From Multifurca ochricompacta (taxonomy: Eukaryota > Basidiomycota > Agaricomycetes > Russulales > Russulaceae), in assembly GCA_022496185.1 (NCBI GenBank), contig WTXG01000142.1, positions 1 through 64,000 on the forward strand: a DNA stretch of 64,000 bases, given 5' to 3'. Shown here in pieces: positions 1-9,051 of the stretch. The notes beneath the pieces are model-generated. The model was given only the letters and a program-made list of their open reading frames with translations. It did no database searches and was not told where the DNA came from. The translations under genes and the position numbers were made by a program. Position 1 is the stretch's first letter. The number at the start of each line of letters is the position of its first letter.

Positions 1-441
1 AGTTATTCGTCCTTTCATTGCGGGCCCCTTCAGCCCATAAGTCTTCACACACGTTATGTCAGGCGGCAACGCTGCCAACCCGATAGAGTGGGTTCGTCGC
101 CATCGGCGGACTCATCAGTTGTCCTCGTGGGCCACAAGTCGTGACCCCATCCCCTCCTCCTCCCTACGTCCCGCCCCCTCGCACTGGGGGTGAACACCTC
201 GTCCTCGGGCTGCAAACCCCCTCCATTTCCCTCCCGAGCTTCCCTCGGATGAAGCGGTCGTCGCCTACATCCGACCCATGCTCTACGACCCTGTCGACAC
301 GCCGGACAGGGCCATCCGCCTCGACTCCGCTGCCCATGAGCGATGCGTCGAATATCTCAACGAGGCTCGTCGCCGAGACCTCCACTCCGTTGCCGAGAAT
401 AGCATGGCTATTCTCTTTACTATCTTGCGGCCGCCCTCCGC
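1..441 (+). other. LINE 5' region, possibly frameshifted ORF1 N-terminus
   Basis: This stretch lies before the first ATG of the long ORF1 frame. The amino-acid pattern looks coding but switches frame. From about 141 it reads in frame 3 (proline-rich). From about 236 to 400 it reads in frame 2, with an acidic/aliphatic stretch that includes YIRPMLYDP and ARRRDLHSV. From 403 it reads in frame 1, leading straight into ORF1. A TAG at 400-402 blocks the frame-1 reading. Either ORF1 truly starts at 442, or its N-terminus has one or two small indels in this copy. Comparison with another genomic copy would decide. Confidence 0.45.
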
Positions 442-3400
442 ATGGAAGAGAATTCCGATATGGGCATCACTGCTGCGCTTCTCGAGCGATCAAACAGCAT
501 CACCACGGCTCTCCTCGACACTGGGATCCAGCGTTCAGGTGAGATTTCGTACAATACTGGGCTTGAACCAGTTTCCTGGGGCAGATTGCTCCGCAACATT
601 TTGGGGGCTGCGATACGGGGCTTGCTCCGCTCTCCCTCCGCCATGTCCCTCCTCGACTACCACGAGGGGGGCGATTTTATTGATGCGGTTTCCCTACCGC
701 GTGGGGCTGAGGTGCCCCAAACACCCCTCGCTCATTTGCAGGTGATGGCTGCGCAACTCCATCAAATTCTGAACGGCCGGCAATCGAACGCCCAAGCCCA
801 CATCGATGGCCTCAGTTCCGCTATCGATGAATCCCTCCGCGCCTCGTTGCGCGCCGAATGGCTGGCACAAGTGGCCACCCCTGAATTCCTGGACGAGCTC
901 CGGCTCTCCCTACGCCAACAGCTTGAAACCGAGGTTGCCGCCGAGGTGTACGCTGCACGCGACCAAACCCGTGCCCGCATCCAGTCCGAGCTGGAGGCCC
1001 AGATGTACGCGGAGGTTTCCCAGGAAGTCTCTGCCTTCCGGCTCCAGTACTCGGCTGAGCGCCATGCAAAAGTCCAGGCTGAGATTGATCTCTTGGCCAT
1101 TTCCCCTTTGGCTGACCTCGATAGGACGCCTCGTTCCGCGACTAAGTCCCGGTCCACTCGAAAAAAGGCCCGCCGCGAATCCCCGACGACGCCTACGCGC
1201 TCTCTTTCGCGTGCGGCCCCCTACCCCTCCCGACCGGTTTCCCGGGCATCCTCTCGTTCCGACGACGTTGTCCCCGAGACTCAGACCGCCGCTCCGATGG
1301 CGGTCTCTCCTCCGGTGATTTCTCAACCTCTGGAGGAGTTTTTCCATCCAGTTACCGCTTCCGGTTTCGACGCTGCGAACCATGGGACCGCAGCGTCCAT
1401 CCATGCCTTCGAGGAAGAAATGCCGGGCCCTGATGAGGGCCCTCGAGCTGAGTCTTCCTCCCTGTCGTACCTCACGGAGGTACCTGCTGACACCGTGGCC
1501 CCGCCACCTCCCCAATCCTCCGACCCCCTCGACCGAATCACGGCCACGCTTGCGCTGATACTCGAGCGCATCGACCGCCTGGAACGGGGAGTCCCCGCTG
1601 CACCGCCGGCGGCCCCTGCTCGACCCGCTGCGCGCCCGGCCGCCCGCCCGCCTGCTGCTGCCGCTGCTCGCGCTCCTGCCCCACCTGCCGCCCCCGCTAC
1701 TCCGGCGGGCCCTGTAGGTGCGACCCCCCCTGACAACTTCAGGGTTGTTGGGCCGTCGACGATGGCCCAGCAGCTCAAAGCTGTCTCCTTCGCCCAGGCC
1801 GCTACGAAGGCCCAGGGTCGCACCATGCAAGGTGCCCCGAACCCCCGCGCTCCCGCCAAGGCTGCGTCCACGTCTTTGACGCGTGCGCCGGCCTCGGAGC
1901 ATACCACAGAGGTATCGGTGATCCTGCCGCCTCTTCCTGCTGGTGTGCTGTCCCGTGGCCTCCCACCTCCTCCCCAACTCCTCCTTGGCGCCCGGCAAGC
2001 CCTGCTCAAACAGGCCCCGTCCGCCCCCCACCTTCTCTCCGGTCGCTGGTCTGTCGGCGCCGGACGCTCTGAAGGTAACTTCATTTTTACGTTTGCTGGT
2101 GCTCATCCGCTCCAGACACTTCTCCCGTACGAGCCCGCGCTCGTCAAACAATTCCCTGGGGGCCATCTCGTCCCGACCCGCGGCTGGGAATGGTTCCAGC
2201 TACGCGATGTCTACGTGTCGGCTGGCGACGGTGTCATCTTCGACCCCGCCACCCTCCAGACGGAACTGCGCCGCAATGGACAGTTCACCCATGCTCTTTT
2301 CCCGTCCCCGCCGCGTTGGCAACAGGAGCCGACCAACATCCGCTCCGCGCGCGCGACGGTCGTCTTTGCCCTGCACGGGCTCTCCCAGGTCGAGGTTGCG
2401 CGACTTCTCCGCACTCCCTGCTACATGTTCGGACGCCTGGCCAGGCTTGTTCACGCCGGCCCCGCCCCGACGCTCGTCCAATGTGGTCGTTGCCACAAGC
2501 TGGGTCACAGGACCCAACAACTCAAACGCGCCAACGGTCGCCGCGTCTGCACCCAACCGCTGGACAAGCCTCTCTGCTACAAGTGTGGCGGGGCCCATCC
2601 TTTTGCGGAGCATAATGTCCGCTGTACAGGCCCCCATCACGTCGCGGGCCAGTGCGACTGCACTTTCAAGTGCCTCCTGTGCGGCCAGACCGGGCACCAT
2701 GCCCGCTCTGCCAAGTGCCCCAAGCGGGGCCCTTTCGCTGCTCCTCCTCTTGCGGATACCCCAGCTAACTGGACAGGTCCCTCGGTCGATCCCGCGCCTG
2801 TTCTTGGTGCGACACCTGGGAACTCCCAGTCGGCGGGTGACTCTACCGCGTTCACCCCGGTCTCCCGTCGGGCTCGCAAGCGTGCGACTCAGGCGGTGCC
2901 TGCGGCGCAAACCGCTCCCGCTGCCCCACCCGCGGCAAAGCCCCTTGTTGCGCGCCCTGATGCGCGCATGACTACCACGAAGACGATTGCCCGGCCTCCT
3001 GTACAGGAGGCTCCGAGTACGTCTTCTATTTCTGAATTTACCCCTACCCCGGCGTCGGTTGCTGGCACCCCTTCTACAGTGTCGGCCCCCGAACCCACTC
3101 CACGACAACATACCGAACAGGTCATCGCGTCGGTCTCCTCTGCCCGTCGCACGCGCGGCGGCATGGCTGCGTACCTCTTCGACGGGGAAACCCTCACGGA
3201 CCGCGGTATGCAACATCTCCGATTCCTGCTCGATTCCTCGCGCCGCCGCGAGGCGGCCGTCGAGCTTTACTTCTTCGACCGCCTCATTGGTGGTAATGGC
3301 TCCGGTGCATCCATCTCACGACGCATGGCCCAGGACGCCCCCGACCTCGTCTCGTTGATCGAGCGGGTGATGGACCTCCGCAAACTTATTCCCGCGGGCC

Positions 3401-3444
3401 CGTCCCCGGCTCCCTCCCTCGACCCTTTCGCTTTCCATGTCTGA
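442..3444 (+). CDS. LINE ORF1, gag-like RNA-binding protein with zinc knuckles
   Basis: A 1000-residue ORF1 protein, expected to bind the element's RNA and form the ribonucleoprotein. The N-terminal third is charged and helical, followed by Ser/Arg- and Pro/Ala-rich low-complexity linkers. A conserved block near residues 540-690 (PGGHLVPTRGWEWFQLRDV) recurs in the relic at 34.3-35.2 kb and so marks a real domain. Zinc knuckles follow near residues 670-760: CGRCHKLGH, CYKCGGAHPFAEHNVRC and CLLCGQTGHHARSAKC. The C-terminal part is again Ser/Thr/Pro-rich. It ends in ATGTCTGA, overlapping the ORF2 start by 8 nt. The ATG at 442 is the first in this frame after a TAG at 400, but the N-terminus may originally have been longer. 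Confidence 0.85.
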   Translation: MEENSDMGITAALLERSNSITTALLDTGIQRSGEISYNTGLEPVSWGRLLRNILGAAIRGLLRSPSAMSLLDYHEGGDFIDAVSLPRGAEVPQTPLAHLQVMAAQLHQILNGRQSNAQAHIDGLSSAIDESLRASLRAEWLAQVATPEFLDELRLSLRQQLETEVAAEVYAARDQTRARIQSELEAQMYAEVSQEVSAFRLQYSAERHAKVQAEIDLLAISPLADLDRTPRSATKSRSTRKKARRESPTTPTRSLSRAAPYPSRPVSRASSRSDDVVPETQTAAPMAVSPPVISQPLEEFFHPVTASGFDAANHGTAASIHAFEEEMPGPDEGPRAESSSLSYLTEVPADTVAPPPPQSSDPLDRITATLALILERIDRLERGVPAAPPAAPARPAARPAARPPAAAAARAPAPPAAPATPAGPVGATPPDNFRVVGPSTMAQQLKAVSFAQAATKAQGRTMQGAPNPRAPAKAASTSLTRAPASEHTTEVSVILPPLPAGVLSRGLPPPPQLLLGARQALLKQAPSAPHLLSGRWSVGAGRSEGNFIFTFAGAHPLQTLLPYEPALVKQFPGGHLVPTRGWEWFQLRDVYVSAGDGVIFDPATLQTELRRNGQFTHALFPSPPRWQQEPTNIRSARATVVFALHGLSQVEVARLLRTPCYMFGRLARLVHAGPAPTLVQCGRCHKLGHRTQQLKRANGRRVCTQPLDKPLCYKCGGAHPFAEHNVRCTGPHHVAGQCDCTFKCLLCGQTGHHARSAKCPKRGPFAAPPLADTPANWTGPSVDPAPVLGATPGNSQSAGDSTAFTPVSRRARKRATQAVPAAQTAPAAPPAAKPLVARPDARMTTTKTIARPPVQEAPSTSSISEFTPTPASVAGTPSTVSAPEPTPRQHTEQVIASVSSARRTRGGMAAYLFDGETLTDRGMQHLRFLLDSSRRREAAVELYFFDRLIGGNGSGASISRRMAQDAPDLVSLIERVMDLRKLIPAGPSPAPSLDPFAFHV

Positions 3445-6400
3445 GTGCTCCATCCTGAGCCTCAACATTCAGCACAGCAACGTGAACTTGCACGCTGTGC
3501 TGAACTCCAACTCTCAAGATCACATTCTTTTGGTGCAGGAGCCCTGGTTCGGCCGCATTGGGGTCTCCCGCTCCGACTCCCTTCCCGACGGTCAGGATAC
3601 CCTCGGTGCCCCAGCCCACCCTGGCTGGGATTTCTTTTACCCTTCGATGCCGGCTCTCTCCCGTGCAAAAACGCTCATTTATGTGAGGAAATTCATTCCC
3701 TCACAACCTAACATTCCTTTCCCAGCACAATTCGTCACCCGGCACGACCTCTGCGCTCACCCGTGCGTGCTGGTTGGTGACCTCCGCCTGGGTGCTCAGA
3801 CCCTGCGGATTGTGTCCTTCTACAACGACGTTCGGGACCCGTCTGCTCTTCGCGCGCTCTGCTCGCTTGTGCTCGACGACACCCCTACTGTCCTAGCCGG
3901 AGACTTCAATCTCCACCACCCGGACTGGGCCCCGCCTGGCTCATCTACCCCTACCTCGCCCTCTGCTTCCGCTTTCCTTGACTGGACTGCTGACCAGGGC
4001 CTTGACCTTGTGTCGACCCCCGGAACAATCACACGCCGCGCCTCGAACCACACCGGCAGTGTTCTTGACCTTGTCTGGGCCTCTCTGCCTCTCCGGCTCA
4101 GTGGCTCTCTCTCTCCGTGTACCATTGACTGGGCTGCCAGCCTGGGGTCCGATCATGCCGGACTCCGCTTTTCCTGGCAACATTCCCTGATGACCCTCTC
4201 GCCTGCCTCGCCTGTCAAATCGTACGTCACCAAAATTGCGGACGACGACCTCAAGGCTTGGCTCGATCATCTGGACCTTTCCTTGCCTTCCATCCCGGTC
4301 TTCCAATCCACGGACGACATTGACTCTTTCGCTGCCCTGCTGCTCGACGTCATAACCACGACTGCGGACGCCCATCTTGCTGTCACCACCACCCCACGCG
4401 CTAAACGTGCCAAGTGGTGGAACCCTGCTTGCTCGCAACGTGTTGTGGAACTCCGACGTTCCAGACGCGACCCCGCTGCCAAGGCTCTAGCCGCGGCGGC
4501 CTTGCGTAAAGAAATACGTCAAGCCAAACACGCCTGGACTAATAACGCTATAGCCACCCAGGATGTTTGGGACGTCGCAGCTTGGCGCCACGGGCGCAAA
4601 GTCTCTATTGTTCCGGCGATCAGACGACCTTCTGGCCCCCTCCTCTGGGACCGATCTGCTATTGAGGAGGTCTTTGTCGCACAGTTCTTCGGCTCTGAGT
4701 CAACCCCTGTGCCTTGCGCATTTGAGGATGACCCACCCCAGTTCCCGATCAGGGACTGGCACCCCTTCACTGCTGACGAGATTGCAGACCACCTGGTCAA
4801 GACCTCGTCCAAGTCCGCCCCTGGATTTTCCAAAATCAACTGGCGGATCCTCAAATGGGGCTGGCCTGTACTGAGCAAACCAGTCACAGCGCTCTTCAAT
4901 GCCTCCGTCCACCACGGCCACGTTCCTTCCGCCTGGAAGAGGGCCCTCACGGTGGTCCTCCCCAAGCCGGCTCGACCCGACTATAGCCTAGCCAAGGCCC
5001 ATCGCCCGATCTCCTTGCTGGAGACCATGGGGAAGCTCCTTGACAAGGTTCTTGCCAAGCGCCTCACTTCCGACATCGATCGTTACGCAACGCTCCCGTC
5101 CACTCAATTTGGCGCACGATCCAACTCGTGCTGCCTCGACTCTGCCCTCTCACTGGTGCACGACATCACGCGGGTCCAGGCCTCTGGCATGGTCTGCGGG
5201 ATGGTGCTCTTTGACGTCTCAGGGTTTTTCGATCATGTTCATCCCCAGCGATGCTCGGCCGTCCTCTCCAGGCTCGGTTACCCCCCTCAGGTCGCCCGGT
5301 GGGTGCTCAGTTTCCTCACTGACCGCTCGGCCTGTCTCTCCTTCAATGGCCAAGTCGGCCCTCCCCACGAGACCACCATTGGCACCCCTCAAGGCTCGCC
5401 GATCTCCCCGGTCCTCGCCACGCTTTACGCGGCGCCACTCCTCCACCTGGCCTCGACTTGGCAGGGCTGCCGGTTGTCCATGTACGTGGACGACGGCCTG
5501 CTCTTTGCCTGGGCCCCGACCTGGGACGAGGTCACAACGTCCTTGCGGCACCATTACACTGTCGCCATGGAATGGCTCCACCGCGCCGGCATGTCTGCGG
5601 ACCCGGCGAAGACGGAGGCGATTTTCTTTTCACGCGCTCGCACGCGGAACTTACCCCCACGCGAGATCTCTCTCCCCTGCGACGATGGCACGGAGTTCAT
5701 TGTCAAGGCAGGGGCCCAGGTGCGATACTTGGGTTTTTTCTTTACTCCTTCCCTCTCCTGGCGACCTCACGTAGATATCATGTGTCGACGGGCTCGCGCG
5801 TCCATTCGCGCTCTCCAACTGCTGGGCAACAGCGAACGTGGCCTCACCACCAAGAACTGGCGGCTCGTACTCAACGCGGTCTGCCTCCCGGTGCTTACCT
5901 ATGGCTCTCAGCTGTGGGTACACACCAGGCAGGCCCCGGCCCTCATCAAGCGGCTTCAGCTGGTCTCCAATGCTGTCGTCCACAAGATTACGGGCTCTTT
6001 CCACACCGCCCCTCGCGGGCCCCTCCATGAACTCGTTAGAGTGCTTCCTATGAAGCATTTTGTCGAAAAATTGGCGGATACAACGGCCCTAAGGTACGCC
6101 TCTTTGCCTGCTCTCTCCCAACCCATCCAGCGCCTTCACGGGCACCTGGATGAGGCCCTTCTTCACCCTCGACGTCGCCGTCGCACCTCGACCTCTCCCC
6201 CTGCGCCTCGCCGCCTCTCCCCCCTGCAAGCCCTCGCCGCCCGCGTCCCTCCATTGGAGGGTTCTGCGGATGTCCTCGCCTTCGCACCATGGGAGTTACC
6301 AGCTTGGGGTGAGCGCCTGCATTTCGTAGGCACTTGCCCCCCCAACGTACGTCTCGATGAAGTGACTGCCTTCTTGGCTCAACCGCGCGCTGACCTCGCT

Positions 6401-7426
6401 CTGATCCACGTTGCCACGTCACACTCCCGAGCCAAACGCATCGACAAGAAGCTCGTCGGCTCCGCGGCCGCTGTCCTGATGGACTCCGGTGGTGAGACCA
6501 CCAACCACTGGACTCGCGGCACTGACGGTGTCAAAGCCGACGTCGACCTCTTTGCGCTTCGACGCACCCTCCAATGGCTCGCCTCGTTCTACGAGGGTCG
6601 ACCGATGGCTCCCCGCCTCATCGTGACTGCCCCCTCGGGCTCTTCACTAGCTGGCCTCCGCACCCGGGACCCCAGGCGTTTTACCGGTGACTTTGTTTTG
6701 TTCCACAACGCACTTGCTAAAATCCTTGCAGACCACCCTTACCTCGACATCACCTTCATGTGGTGTCCACCCTCCCCTCGATACCGCGCGTCGTCTCTGG
6801 CCCCTAAGGCTGCTGACCGCGCTCGTCGACTTTACCGGCCGGGCAACGAAGAAATGCCCCCCTCGCCCCTGCAATGGCGCGCACTGTCTCGCCTTCGCGC
6901 CTACGACAACTGGCGCGACGAATGGCTGCGCTCCCGCTCCCTCGACGCTGAGACCCAGGCTGCTCACAAAGCCTACTCGATCTCGATCCAGGGTCCTCCC
7001 ACTGGCGGTAACCACCCACTCTGGGCTGCGGTGACTGCCAAACGCAAAGACAATCCGTTCACCCGACATACGGTCTCCACCGCCTTTCAGCTGGCCACTG
7101 GCCATGCCTTCATCGCGGAGTACCACGAACGGTTTTTCAGTTCTCGTCCCGAGGCGGATCGCCTCTGCCACTGCGACGACGTTACCCCTGCGACCTTCGC
7201 CCACGTCGCCCTCGATTGTCCATTACACGCCCAAACACGGACGGAATGCGACATGGACCCTGGCTCTCTCTTTGATGAGCTGTCCTGGGTTGCGATCTTC
7301 AATAATCGCGCTCGGGTTACTCAGCTCTTGGAGTTCATCCAAGCGTCTCGGGCCTTCTTCAAGCCCATCCACGCCCGCCGGCCTCGCGAACCCCTTGATG
7401 GGGGCCCCCCATGGCTCTGGACTTAG
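3437..7426 (+). CDS. LINE ORF2, endonuclease-reverse transcriptase
   Basis: A 1329-residue protein that nicks target DNA and copies the element RNA by target-primed reverse transcription. Residues 1-250 form an endonuclease/exonuclease/phosphatase fold: LNIQHSN, QEPWFG, AGDFNLHHPDW, SVLDLVW and GSDHAGLRF. Reverse transcriptase spans roughly residues 440-760: HRPISLLETMGK, FDVSGFFDHVH, GTPQGSPISPVLA and the catalytic YVDDGLLF. The region at about 1000-1160 has the layout of RNase H but lacks the usual acidic set (ADVDLFALRRTL, then MWCPPSP). Near the end, CHCDDVTPATFAHVALDC is the Cys/His motif common in LINE C-termini. The ORF is fully open. Its ATG overlaps the ORF1 stop, so translation probably depends on termination-reinitiation. 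Confidence 0.93.
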   Translation: MSECSILSLNIQHSNVNLHAVLNSNSQDHILLVQEPWFGRIGVSRSDSLPDGQDTLGAPAHPGWDFFYPSMPALSRAKTLIYVRKFIPSQPNIPFPAQFVTRHDLCAHPCVLVGDLRLGAQTLRIVSFYNDVRDPSALRALCSLVLDDTPTVLAGDFNLHHPDWAPPGSSTPTSPSASAFLDWTADQGLDLVSTPGTITRRASNHTGSVLDLVWASLPLRLSGSLSPCTIDWAASLGSDHAGLRFSWQHSLMTLSPASPVKSYVTKIADDDLKAWLDHLDLSLPSIPVFQSTDDIDSFAALLLDVITTTADAHLAVTTTPRAKRAKWWNPACSQRVVELRRSRRDPAAKALAAAALRKEIRQAKHAWTNNAIATQDVWDVAAWRHGRKVSIVPAIRRPSGPLLWDRSAIEEVFVAQFFGSESTPVPCAFEDDPPQFPIRDWHPFTADEIADHLVKTSSKSAPGFSKINWRILKWGWPVLSKPVTALFNASVHHGHVPSAWKRALTVVLPKPARPDYSLAKAHRPISLLETMGKLLDKVLAKRLTSDIDRYATLPSTQFGARSNSCCLDSALSLVHDITRVQASGMVCGMVLFDVSGFFDHVHPQRCSAVLSRLGYPPQVARWVLSFLTDRSACLSFNGQVGPPHETTIGTPQGSPISPVLATLYAAPLLHLASTWQGCRLSMYVDDGLLFAWAPTWDEVTTSLRHHYTVAMEWLHRAGMSADPAKTEAIFFSRARTRNLPPREISLPCDDGTEFIVKAGAQVRYLGFFFTPSLSWRPHVDIMCRRARASIRALQLLGNSERGLTTKNWRLVLNAVCLPVLTYGSQLWVHTRQAPALIKRLQLVSNAVVHKITGSFHTAPRGPLHELVRVLPMKHFVEKLADTTALRYASLPALSQPIQRLHGHLDEALLHPRRRRRTSTSPPAPRRLSPLQALAARVPPLEGSADVLAFAPWELPAWGERLHFVGTCPPNVRLDEVTAFLAQPRADLALIHVATSHSRAKRIDKKLVGSAAAVLMDSGGETTNHWTRGTDGVKADVDLFALRRTLQWLASFYEGRPMAPRLIVTAPSGSSLAGLRTRDPRRFTGDFVLFHNALAKILADHPYLDITFMWCPPSPRYRASSLAPKAADRARRLYRPGNEEMPPSPLQWRALSRLRAYDNWRDEWLRSRSLDAETQAAHKAYSISIQGPPTGGNHPLWAAVTAKRKDNPFTRHTVSTAFQLATGHAFIAEYHERFFSSRPEADRLCHCDDVTPATFAHVALDCPLHAQTRTECDMDPGSLFDELSWVAIFNNRARVTQLLEFIQASRAFFKPIHARRPREPLDGGPPWLWT

Positions 7427-7636
7427 TTGTAGGTTTTTCTTACTTCTCTGAACGGTCTCTTTCTCGGACGGCCTCTCCACGTACTATCTCCCTTAGGTTT
7501 TTCTCTTAGAGTTTTCCGCCTCGCATGTCCCTGTAGACACGGCATCTCCATGTACACCCTCACAGTAGTTACATTGTACCCTGATGTAGCCGCGCGATTG
7601 GGCTGAGTCCCGCAAGCGCGTCAATAAACTCGAGTT

Positions 7637-7668
<32 letters not shown>
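7427..7668 (+). terminator. LINE 3' UTR with poly(A) signal and A tail
   Basis: About 210 nt of T/C-rich 3' UTR follow the ORF2 stop. AATAAA at 7623-7628 lies 10 nt before an uninterrupted run of 31 A (7638-7668). The A run is the usual 3' end of a LINE integrated by target-primed reverse transcription. Its purity argues for recent insertion, since homopolymers erode quickly. Confidence 0.85.
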
Positions 7669-7671
<3 letters not shown>

Positions 7672-8035
7672 GGGATCGTAAATACTGTTTAATAATAATA
7701 AGATTGAGATAGGGATTCAATCGTCGTTGGCCACTCCTTCTCCCCTTACCTCCGTGATTACATGCACCTTGAAGATAAGCGGCGATGGCGCAAGGGCTTT
7801 GTCCGAATGAGTTGAATGACTTGGGGAGGGTGAGAGAGGGAGAAGGAGGAGGCGGAGGTTAATCGGGAATCGATTAGCGAGTGAAGACGATTTGATATGA
7901 TCAACTCACCCAAGACCATGTCGTAGGACAAGTAGGGTACACAAGTTGAGCATCTACGAGTCGCGAGGCCAGCAAAAAAAGGAACGTTGCGAGGGAGATC
8001 TTGGACATCGTTGCGTTGTACGTGTAAAGGAAGTG

Positions 8036-8262
8036 AAGGGAGGGGAGGGGGAGGGGATGAAAAGGAGAGAGAGAAGAGAGGGGAAAGGAGAAGGAAGGAG
8101 GGGAGGGAAGGCCAAAAAGGATCCGATCCGCCCTTCCTCTTCTATATCTACACGGACTTGGCGCCGCGCCTCATCTTTCCAATTGACGTTTAGGGTTGGG
8201 GAGGAGAAGGAAGGGGAGGGAAGGAGAGGAGGGAGGGGGAGAGGGGGGGGAGGGGGCAGGGA
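8036..8262 (+). repeat. Polypurine (G/A) tract
   Basis: Two long blocks of almost pure G and A on the plus strand, at about 8036-8110 and 8197-8262, with runs of up to eight G. They are separated by about 85 nt of mixed sequence. Such asymmetric tracts can form triplex or G-quadruplex structures. No coding role is supported. Confidence 0.7.
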
Positions 8263-9012
8263 GAACACCGGACTCTGGGTGGGAGGCCAATGGGCGTATC
8301 TCCTTTGACTTTTCTTTATCTCTTCCTTTATCGGGGTTAGACCCAACCAAAGCCCAACATGACAACTTTTTTTTTTCACCTCGACCGACGCTCGCTGCTC
8401 GCTTTTGCTATTGTTACTGGCTGGCTGTGACGTTTCCGCGCTATTGATGCACTTTAGTTTACTTTTGACCCTGATGGGTAGAGGAGAGGCGGCGTCTCCT
8501 AAAAACTACATGAGCGTAGTTTTTGATGTCCGTGTTCCATCACCACGTATTCATGTATGCATCATGTTTACAGCCCCACGGCAAAATCTTGACACACTTG
8601 ACATCTGTTGAGTCGTTGTACGAGACCGACTAATCAACAAATAATAGCGGGGGGATCGGGCGTTTGTTTGGGTTTAACCGCAACCTAAGTGTCCGGCCCG
8701 TAGAACTTTCAACGCAGATAAGCAAACGAACCAGGGGGGGAAGAGAGGAACTTTGTATCCATTTTGAGCTCACTCGCTGCAACTGGCGATGGTAACAATT
8801 TATCAGAGAGAAGAAGTCCCTCTCCCTTTTCTTTTCCTAATTCCTCCATCTCAGGTGATCCACTAACACTCAAAAATCAAAATCAAAAAATCGAAATCAA
8901 AATCCCCCCTTCCATACGTCTTTTTTTTCTTATCTCACTCACAAGGAGCAAGGCTGGCTGGTCATCTGTATCGGTTCATGATATCGTCATATCATATCAA
9001 CGGAGCACGGTT

Positions 9013-9051
9013 ATGTATGTATGTGTGTGTGTGTGTGTGTATGTGTGTGTT
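9013..9051 (+). repeat. TG-rich microsatellite
   Basis: Alternating TG units with two TATG interruptions, followed by TTTGAC. A simple sequence repeat with no sign of a gene. Confidence 0.8.

Larger units (their letters stand above)
1..7668 (+). mobile_element. Non-LTR retrotransposon (Tad1-like LINE), near-complete
   Basis: A two-ORF LINE ending in a 31-nt A run (7638-7668) preceded by AATAAA at 7623-7628. ORF1 is gag-like with zinc knuckles. ORF2 carries an apurinic-type endonuclease followed by reverse transcriptase, a degraded RNase H-like region and a C-terminal Cys/His motif. This order is known for Tad1-clade elements of fungi. The element is far richer in G+C than the flanking DNA, which is full of A/T tracts. 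The left end is not seen: the window starts inside the element or its 5' UTR, so target-site duplications cannot be tested. Both long ORFs are open, suggesting a young copy. Confidence 0.9.

Noticed and set aside
910..2166. 418-codon minus-strand frame opposite LINE ORF1
   Set aside because: Arg/Gly-rich antisense shadow of a GC-rich gene; no motif, and the plus strand carries the zinc knuckles.
7954..8379. 141-codon minus-strand Pro/Ser-rich frame
   Set aside because: Direct translation of the polypurine tract; no independent evidence.
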